Of a stretch of 64,000 bases of DNA, positions 56,056 to 64,000 are shown piece after piece (the first letter of the stretch is position 1; the number at the start of each line of letters is the position of its first letter). This stretch comes from Chondrosia reniformis (Eukaryota > Porifera > Demospongiae > Chondrillida > Chondrillidae): contig OX359199.1 of the NCBI GenBank assembly GCA_947172415.1, positions 956,001-1,020,000 on the forward strand, read 5' to 3'. The position numbers and the translations under genes were made by a program. The notes beneath the pieces were generated by a model. It was given only the letters and a program-made list of their open reading frames with translations. It was not told the DNA's origin and searched no databases.

Positions 56056-59000
56056 TAGACCTGTTTAGAGACAACTAACCTGTTTTTTGGTTTCCAGTTT
56101 TGGAGGAATCAGTGGCTGAATAGTATCTGGTGATTCTTCTGTGGAACATGCTATTTCCTCATTGTATTCTTCGGAACCTGTAATACTCAGCACTTTGAAG
56201 GCAGCAACGACCATCTCTTCAGACACATGGTTTAGGGTCTACATTTGAAGTTATATATAGTCAATAGATGCATATAAATGACATATTACAGACATTAATG
56301 GGATACCACACACACCTCCTCCTGACATTGGACGACTGTATATTCTACAGCATCAGCATCAATCTTTAAATAAAACAAAGTTAGAAACAACAATAAACTT
56401 TATGCCAACAAGGCTGATTTTAGGTAAAATTTATAACAAACAAAGGAAGCATGCTCCATCAAAGTGCAAAAAAGTCTACATTATCGTTGCCTAGTACATT
56501 GTCATACTCTACATGGCACTCACCATATACATAATTATATATTAGGGTTACCCCTGGGTTTTGCTCTTCTTAATGGATACCATTGCTTGCAACTGTTAAC
56601 CTAATCTCGTTTAAGACAGGTGCAAAGTTAACTAATGTGTAATACAATTCTTTAGCCACCAAACACATAGATAGAAAGTTAACTGACAGTTCAATAATTA
56701 ATAGCTAACTCATTTTTACAATAACATTGTTGTGATTTTATTAGGGTAGAATTTGTCTGATTAGATTCATGTTTTTCTAGTACGTACGTATATGGCTCAC
56801 AGTGACAATTTACGTATTAACTAGTACACATTGCAAGTACTTACTGGTTCAGGAACATAAGATGTCTGTACACCCTTTATTTCAGCAGGCAGGTAATTAG
56901 GAACATAAAGTCCAGGATCAGGTCTCTCCAAATCAGCTATACAATAATTAAGAAGTTGCTATTAAAAACATTCATAATAAATATATAACAAATAACAAAT
57001 ATTACAATATTTAAATTATTCTCAAAACCATTTTAATCTGGAAATCTAAAAGTTGCATCGTCAAAGTACAGTGGAACCTTTCTAATCCAGTCACCTATAT
57101 ATGACCTGGCTGCCTTAGACAGGTGACCAGATAATTAGGGTTTAAAATGTGTTTTAGAGTGTAAATTTATGAAGTGGCCACAATAGGCAAATGATTGTCC
57201 TAGAGAGGTGACCACTTATACACGATTATCGACTGTATGCACATGAAAAATCTAAGATACCATTTTCCTATATGCTATATGCCTATTCTGTAAAAGAGCC
57301 TATAGGGGAACTAAACCTGAAGAGAGCTTTGAATGAAGATTGCACTGCACATGTACTGTATAGGCTGGTCAAAGAAATCAAGTGTTTAGCATCACATGCC
57401 ATTAACTATTAAGTTCCTGGTAGAACAGTTTCTGTACTTACACTTCAAAGCATCACCATCGGCTGACGTCGAGACCTAACAAAATTGTGGTATTATATCA
57501 ATGTTAAAATCAAAGAAATGCTACATTCACGCTCAATACCTCATCTCCACTCTTTACTTTCTCAGAACATTCCTCTGGAACCTTTACTGGATCAGTATCT
57601 ATTGAAAAAAGCATGGAAGAGAAGTACATACATACAAATACATTCCCTAAATGAATGTGAAGAGACAGTAGTTAGTCCATGTTGGTCCAACTGTTTTTAA
57701 TGTGTACATACATAGAATATGAATAAATTTTTAAAAATACAGTAACTGATAATGATAAATTGGTAGACTATACCATTGTTGCCTGCTTCTTTGATGCCAA
57801 CTGAATCACCATCCTGTAAAAAAGTACAATTCCTGTTTAACATTTATGAACACACAATTATTGTACACATCCAGATTTACAACTCAAGTGTAGTCCAAAT
57901 CCATTCAAAAACATCATTGAATTTTATCTGAGGTCACTGTAGGTTTTAAGCACATGTATATACGTACATATACATAGAGACTAGGATAATACGACAGATA
58001 CCTGGTTCTCATACTGTAGATACTACTTGCTCAGAAGGTATCTAAAGTCACTATAAACTTTAGAACAACAGAACAAAACAATTGATGACCAAGCCATTAA
58101 TTGCATGTTCTGTTGGTCCAAAGTCTATAACACCTTGAGATACCTTTTTATCATCTTGCTCACTGAAGTCCTCTGCTGAGGAGTTGCCTGATACTAGAAG
58201 TGGATAAACTAAAATGAATGTAACTGTAATTTAGGCAGATCTATAATCTCTACACTAATACCATTAAATAATTAATGTTTTGAAGGGAGTCAAACTCAAC
58301 GTTGTCCATGCCTTAACTACTGAAGGTGTACCAATAAATGGGTTACTTGCATGATCTAACCAAATTTGTGTCAAGGTTAATCAACAACACAACGTTCACA
58401 GAGATTTATTTAAAAAATGGTTAGGGACTACCAGTCCCTTAAAGCCCTTAAATTGGGTAAACACAGTAACTTCCATTTTGCCAACATTTAATAACAATTA
58501 CACAAATTTCTGAACTGTTTTGAATGTTTACGTTTAATTGTTTATCACAAATGCATATGTACGTACGTACATAAATAAGCTATATATACATTATGCTTTG
58601 GAAATTCCATGTTCCAGGGAAAAATTAAGTTTAGTAACCAAAATTAACAGTAAACATTTATGCTAAAACTGTACCCTTTCCTCACAATAAAACTATCACA
58701 CACACACAGATTATTAGGATGAGCCTGAACGAACCCACACTATCAAGAGGTATGATGGTGGCTTTGTCTGTATGTACGTATAGGAGTTATAAAGTCATCA
58801 GCGATTGTGAACTGCATTTGAATACCCACAGTATGCACATCAAAGGGCAAGCAAAGGCTCACCCACAATGAATAGGATATTCCCATAAGCAGACAGATTC
58901 AGGATTCACAAAGGATCACAAAAAGATAAAGATTTCCAGGGTCATTGATGAAGCGTTGAATTCCCAGAAACAGCTGTCTGGCCCAGTGGAGCAGAAGAAA

Positions 59001-59829
59001 AAGAAGATTCCTGTACCTCATCCCAAGCTCTCTCCAGGTTTAGTTTCCTATAGGCTTTTAATTTATTACAGAGTAGGCATAGCATGTAGGAAAATGGTGT
59101 ATTAGATTATTCATGAAATATCTCACCTTTTTCTCGTACATAGACCAGAACAATAATCACATACTGATAAAGTCTCCTCAATACTAGAGTAAGAACAAGA
59201 TATCATACATATACACATGCAAAGGTAAATGCAAGAATAATAGAACTGATGTAGATTTAAAGTGTAACTATATGTATTACATGGTCAGAAGAGCAAAACA
59301 ACTGGAAATATGAAATGTGTAGTAAGTTTAGAGTAGATACTTTTGAGCATCAACAACACTACTGGGCTACAGAAATTGAACATTTGGACCCTCAAGTGTG
59401 CTAATCATGCAGCAATGAATGAGGAGATACGACCACTTTAAAGAGAAGATTGAAACGTTCAATTTCTGTATCCAAGTAGTGTGTTACTGATGCTCAAAAG
59501 TAATCAATTTTCTACATATAATACATTTCTGCTTCCAAGACAATCTGTTGAATGACACATACGTATCTATACTTACACTGTAAGAAACGCTTTCCCACTT
59601 GGTACACCCTCGGGTACACCTGTCTATCGGCATGGCCTCCGTTGGACTTATTACAGTCTAGTTGGCGTTCTCCATTATACAGTGTGACCATACCATCTCC
59701 GTGTTTACGCTGTTGATTTGGTGGAGACATTAGAAACGCTACATACAAACAGAGAATACTATCATGGCATTGAAAGACGGCAACCTTAAGCATACAATAA
59801 ATCAGTTGTAACACCATTTTCCAGATCAA
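55744..59829 (-). CDS. Gene I: unrecognised acidic, mostly disordered protein
   Basis: Manual model of 11 minus-strand exons: 59829-59577, 59183-59127, 58193-58144, 57813-57774, 57598-57540, 57475-57442, 56936-56845, 56363-56316, 56238-56080, 55951-55834 and 55769-55744. All junctions are GT-AG with matching phases, giving 311 residues. I do not recognise it. The first 33 residues are hydrophobic; a later Met at 59730 (MSPPNQQ) is an alternative start. A hydrophobic stretch (LRRLYQYVIIVLVYV) follows, then a long Glu/Asp/Ser/Thr-rich region with many PxxY-like phrases (GLYVPNYLPAEI, TSYVPEP). Near the end a helix-prone LNHVSEEMVVAAFKVLSI could be a docking helix (guess). It could be a small membrane-anchored or scaffold protein. 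Its neighbour gene H is similar in style. Confidence 0.6.
55999..56056. repeat. (GA)n microsatellite
   Basis: About 28 dinucleotide units, almost uninterrupted, in the intron between exons 9 and 10 of gene I. Confidence 0.95.
57067..57237. mobile_element. Possible pogo/Tc1-type MITE
   Basis: A 167-bp segment starts with cagtggaacc and ends with cgactg, bordered on both sides by TA, the usual target duplication of Tc1/mariner/pogo elements. Inner phrases (gtcacc, aggtgacca, gaggtgaccactt) form partial inverted repeats. The terminal repeats are weak, so this is tentative. It is in a gene I intron. Confidence 0.4.
57245..57335. repeat. Partial copy of the 'CCACTGGGCCAG' family (gene I intron)
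   Basis: Phrases aatctaagataccattttcc, gcctataggggaactaaacc and gagagctttgaatga; the 3' part of the family is missing. Confidence 0.6.
58905..59120. repeat. Long inverted copy of the 'CCACTGGGCCAG' family (gene I intron 1-2 region)
   Basis: The fullest copy seen: aggatcacaaaaagataaag, tttccagggtcattgatgaa, ctgtctggcccagtggagca, ctcatcccaagctctctcc, ggaaaatggtgtattagatt. The right end runs into exon 2 flanking DNA. Confidence 0.7.
59340..59500. mobile_element. MITE family 2 copy (gene I intron 1)
   Basis: Best-preserved member: cttttgagcatcaacaacac at the left and gtgtgttactgatgctcaaaag at the right, with inner arms acagaaattgaac / gttcaatttctgt. Confidence 0.75.
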
Positions 59830-60574
59830 AACTATATCCCATCTATGTACATATTCATCTCAAACCTGATAAGGTCGGTGAAAACCTATTGAAGCGCTGA
59901 TAGACTAATCAGCTGTTTCTCTAGATCTCACGTTCTGTGGACGATTGTTAATAACCGGGGATATCCCAAATGTGGTATACTATCGTGTTGTTGCGTTTTT
60001 CCGTCTCCGCTTGCTGTGGTTGTTATGTGTTATGCGGACCTAGTGTTTGACTTTCAGTTCATATTTAAGCTTTTTCAAAGCCGTTGATTGTAGTTATGAA
60101 CGGACTTTTGCTGTCAGAGTTGTGTTATTTATTCTGTTGCCCCCAAGCAATCTTTTATATGATTCTTTATAGTGTAGCTAATATTAATCATGTATAACAG
60201 CTTGTAAACTGTGTAGATTCTCCAATACAGAGTCTCCATATTCATCAAAATGATAAAACTAGTGAGTAATCCTTTTCGTTCTTTCTGCTTACAGTTTGAC
60301 CTAGATCTAATCACACCAACTTCATGATAATTACAGTTCATATTGCTCTTGAATACAAATATGTAAATGAAGTAATTGAATTCTAAACTCACAATTGCAA
60401 GGTATTAAAGAGGATTTAACTATATACAAAATTAATAATGAAAAAATCAACTTTACAAGAAAGTTTCATAATTCTATTATTAAAGTTCATCCTATAACAC
60501 AAACACTCGTGCATACACACACTCTCACACGCACACACATCACGATCACCAATTAGGTATTCTCCACCAGGAGT
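59830..60574. other. Intergenic DNA between gene H and gene I
   Basis: Should contain the gene I promoter and the gene H 3' UTR. A minus-strand aataaa lies near 60126-60135. No further gene seen. Confidence 0.45.
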
Positions 60575-63477
60575 TTACCTACGTACACACAAAGAGGACA
60601 TTATTATACACGTATAAAATTATATGTGTAAAATAAACATATATAACAAGACATGCCTATATACCTCCTTGGAAGCATGTGACTGTCAATCTCCACATTG
60701 GTTGATTGAAAGGACACATTTGGCATTGACTGAGCCCTCTGAATGGTTGCCACTGGCATCAAAGAATAACCTTCATCTTCCCTGTTAGATGAACGACAAA
60801 TCAGCCGCTATACAATAATAAAAATATAGGATGTTACATGTGCTACTTATGTATATGTACACAAAATATGCATTGGACACAATGACTTGAAATTACCATA
60901 AAATTATTAGCTGTTATTTCTAGGTGCATAAAAACACCATTTTTGTATTGTATTGTATTGTATTATATTGTATTGTATTGTATTGTATTGTATTGTATTG
61001 TATTGTATTGTATTGTATTGTATTGTATTGTATTGTATTGTATTGTATTGTATTGTATTGTATTGTATTGTATTGTATTGTATTGTATTGTATTGTATTG
61101 ACCCATAGTAGTCCTATTAGCTAACTTTCATGGGAGCCAGAATATAACATGAAAAATACATACACACAAAAAATTAAAAAAAATCAGGTTTTAGTTCTAG
61201 CTACATCAGGAGTTAGGATCACATACGTACGTATGTAAAAAGTACATTTAATATAAACACTAAAATTTATACAGAAACAGCAAAACAAGCTTTGCATACG
61301 TACATACTTGTACATGTACGTACGTATGTTGTAACACTGCTTGCCATTTTATAGGACTTTGGTCCCCAGCCAAGAAACACGTCTGTCACCTGATTTGCCT
61401 TAATCTCTCCAGTGTTTATCGTATTTTTATCATACCATCGCAGGATTTGTGCAATTAACTCTTTCATTGTATGTGGATTGGTTCACTTACCGTGTCAAAT
61501 ACTGGGTCCATTAGATGCTGAAGTGCTGGACGTTTGGTGTTTAAGTCACATTCATGTGGATTTCCTTCTTCCTCCTTAAGAAAACAAGCTTCATTGTCAG
61601 ACTCTGGTTTCTGAGGTTCATCATCACTGTCAGTGAGATGATAGAGGGAGTATCTAGGTCGAGGTATTTGCATCGATGGATGTTCCTCTTTTCCCTGTAC
61701 ATCAACGAAAGCAAATAGACATTAATATGCACAGCTACACCTTAATTGTTAAACTAATCTAATTAGATGAATCTAATAGCTTAAAAGTAACAAAATGGTA
61801 ACACGCGAGATGTATGTATGTAATAGACAGAGGATGGAGTTCCCAGAAGTCTGGTATAGTGGAGAGATGGAAAATGAAGATTCCTTTTTCATTTAAAGCT
61901 ATGTAGGTTATATATGTCAGTCAATATTTAGATATCAATGTTTTAACCACATACATACTTCCTGAACAGGTTCTACAAAATTTGCAATTTCATCATCAGA
62001 TTTGAACAGTGCATTAAAGTTAGGTGCCATTTCTTCAGCTGGATTGATGCAGTCTGTTTCATTCTCCTGGGTAAACAAGTACAGCAATGTCAACTGGAAC
62101 TTGATAATTACCCGTCTACTATGATTGTATGTACGTGTATGCATGATGAAATAGTTACACAGAAATAAATTTAGCAAACATTACATTTGATTACAAGAAT
62201 ACCAACCAAATCATCAAATGGACCCAGTGGCACGGTGGAGCTGACAATGTTACTGTCAGAAGAGGGAAGATGAGGAAGATATTCATTTGGATCGTCAACT
62301 GGTCTCACCACTGCAGTACAGGCCATTTCACCTAAACATACAGGTACATAATACAGGTTGATTCAAAATCATACTTCTAAGAAAAAGTACGTATGTACGT
62401 ACGTACATTACCAACTACACATGCATACATATGTAGTTATTTTACTTTAAGAACTTTAACCACGACATCTCATGCTAAGTACCTACTACTTTTAGGTACC
62501 TCAGTTAGTGTGTACATACATATGCAATATAAGTTAGATATCTTATATATGTACGTATATAAGTGTGTACATAAATACCGTATGTTTGAATAGTGAATAA
62601 TCATTGGACGTTATACTACACTAAACCACCCAAGTAACCAAAGTCTTAACTTATCTTTGGTCATTTGGCTGGTTGCGAGTGATAACTTGGCTTAATGCAA
62701 TTAGCACTACATATTATGTACATACACATGTATGCCTTAAAATGTAAAGAATAAAAATACGTATACTTCAACTCTTACCTTCTCTTCCTCCCTCCTCCTC
62801 AGCATCCACAAACTAAGCATTTTAGAGAGAAAAGATCACTGTCACTTCAAAAATAACAAAAAGACATTACATTAAACAAACTAGGTAGTTTAGAAGTATA
62901 TAAGCATGCAGACTAATGAAGTTTATGTTCTGTCATCTTTGGAACTACCTGATTCATCTGGTCAGGAGGCTCTTTGTGATCTTGGAAAGCTTTGCTTAGC
63001 TTGAAAACCTCATCACGAATCTTAGTTGCTTGCTGTTCGCATTCCACATCTGGCTGCACATGTACTGTTGATGCTAGAAGTGGACAACATTACACCCAGT
63101 AAACATTGACTCATTACTGACCTATTCTCTGTCAGTTAGCCATCAACATAATTTATCATAATTATTAAAGTGACTATCAGTATACACAAAACTGACCAGT
63201 CAGCTGCAGGTTTAGTCACAAAAAAGATGGGTGAGGGTGTCTACAATAAATTATGATGGGAATAAAAGGGATTGTCTGAGATTATACATTTTTTTTAATC
63301 ATTCGTCATTACAATACTTATTAAAGAACCTGAAACTACCTGCACATGTTACTTACAGTCTGCCTGTTGAAGCTTTCTTTCTTCACCAACACCATCTCTC
63401 CTCTGCTCAATGGGATCTCCAGGAGATGATTCTTCTTCTGATGAAGATGAGTCTTTTTTCTTACTTAATGGTGCCAT
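60575..63477 (-). CDS. Gene H: unrecognised acidic, mostly disordered protein
   Basis: Manual model of eight minus-strand exons: 63477-63357, 63073-62949, 62812-62779, 62331-62207, 62066-61959, 61694-61491, 60807-60665 and 60578-60575. Phases agree throughout and give 287 residues; the last exon only completes an Arg codon and supplies the stop. I do not recognise the protein. It opens MAPLSKKKDSSSSEEE and is rich in Glu, Asp, Ser and Pro (DDPNEYLPHLPSSDSN, DSDDEPQKPESDNE). Two parts look ordered: a helix-prone TKIRDEVFKLSKAFQDHKE (about 55-75) and a Met/Pro-rich end (SLMPVATIQRAQSMPNVSF). An ATG-started frame at 61467-61330 in the last large intron is not used in this model. A scaffold or regulatory role is only a guess. 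Confidence 0.6.
60944..61100. repeat. (TATTG)n pentanucleotide microsatellite (gene H intron)
   Basis: About 31 units with a single variant (tatta) near the left end. It lies in the intron before the penultimate coding exon of gene H. A cysteine-rich open frame over it is meaningless. Confidence 0.97.
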
Positions 63478-64000
63478 TACAAACTAAAAAAGACATAAAT
63501 CAATTGATAAGGAACCTTAATTAATAATAAAAGTGGAAGCCATTTTCAACTTCAATAAAGAAAGAAGTGGTTAGACCCATAAGTCTTATCAGGCCCAGTT
63601 AGAAGATTTACCAGGAGTTAATACAGTAAGTTGGCTCTATATCACACAGAGTACACAGGGTACATAGTGTATTATTAAGACCTAAATCCCGACAGGGCAC
63701 CTTTTAAGATCTGGGATATAGAGCCAACATACTGTATTCACGCAGGGCACTTTAAACTATAATTAAAAGCTATTAACAGTGACAGGCGATAAATTGATAC
63801 TGTTTAGAGTGCAAACAATTAACAATCCTTTAGATTTTAATGAAAATTTCGTCACTATATTTGACGGTAAAACGGTTAAACTTTGCCGGCTTACGGATAA
63901 AGCCACTAAGGGCTTATAAGTTCCGTATATGTAAACAAGCTATTATCTCTAAATATAGTCCAAATTATGAGACTGACAGAAGATAATTAAACACAAAGAT
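63478..64000. other. Upstream region of gene H, no coding exon seen
   Basis: Should hold the gene H promoter. It includes the hairpin at 63618-63737; otherwise AT-rich DNA without a recognisable gene. Confidence 0.45.
63618..63737. mobile_element. Hairpin MITE-like element
   Basis: The arms aatacagtaagttggctcta and tagagccaacatactgtatt are complementary with one mismatch around a core of about 75 bp. Located 140 bp upstream of the gene H start codon. Confidence 0.75.

Noticed and set aside
60924-61124. Frame encoding repeated CIVLY
   Set aside because: It lies entirely over the (TATTG)n microsatellite.

Overview
The window reads as a metazoan nuclear genome, most likely a demosponge close to Amphimedon queenslandica. 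This is inferred from AT-rich intergenic DNA full of TACGTA-type motifs, compact genes with many short GT-AG introns, and an expansion of receptor tyrosine kinases (RTKs) that match no bilaterian family. No bacterial, organellar or viral block was seen. No RNA gene could be supported beyond hammerhead-like motifs.

Region 1 (1-4966) is repeat-rich DNA without a supported gene. Region 2 (4967-44218) is a head-to-tail array of five RTK genes on the plus strand, called RTK-A to RTK-E here. All five could be spliced by eye into uninterrupted reading frames of 593, 642, 1006, 1001 and 995 residues. They share one kinase chassis with the same intron positions and phases (RTK-B lost one intron) and a shared juxtamembrane motif. 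Two unrelated ectodomains sit on this chassis. RTK-A and RTK-B have a short Cys-rich ectodomain. RTK-C, RTK-D and RTK-E have a long glycine-rich ectodomain plus a Cys-rich EGF-like end, as in ALK/LTK. C and D are a recent duplication about 9 kb apart. E is a mosaic of near-identical and diverged exons. The introns carry a broken LINE with a 2A-like remnant, several hairpin (MITE-like) families and hairpins with hammerhead-ribozyme-like apices.

Region 3 (44664-47089, minus strand) holds LSM12 and, directly upstream, a single-exon type II carbohydrate sulfotransferase; only 63 bp separate the two coding sequences. Region 4 (47860-55350) is mostly satellite: a roughly 105-bp tandem repeat, two arrays of a 170-bp satellite, an 18-bp repeat, a LINE tail and two exons of an axonemal dynein intermediate chain (DNAI1-like) fragment.

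Region 5 (55744-63477, minus strand) has two multi-exon genes for acidic, low-complexity proteins that I do not recognise (311 and 287 residues). They share weak features and may be old tandem paralogues.

The RTKs would act at the plasma membrane as ligand-sensing kinases. The array looks like a receptor family that diversifies its sensors while gene conversion keeps the catalytic exons uniform. All exon models are manual and rest on splice signals, phase agreement and paralogue comparison, not on transcripts.
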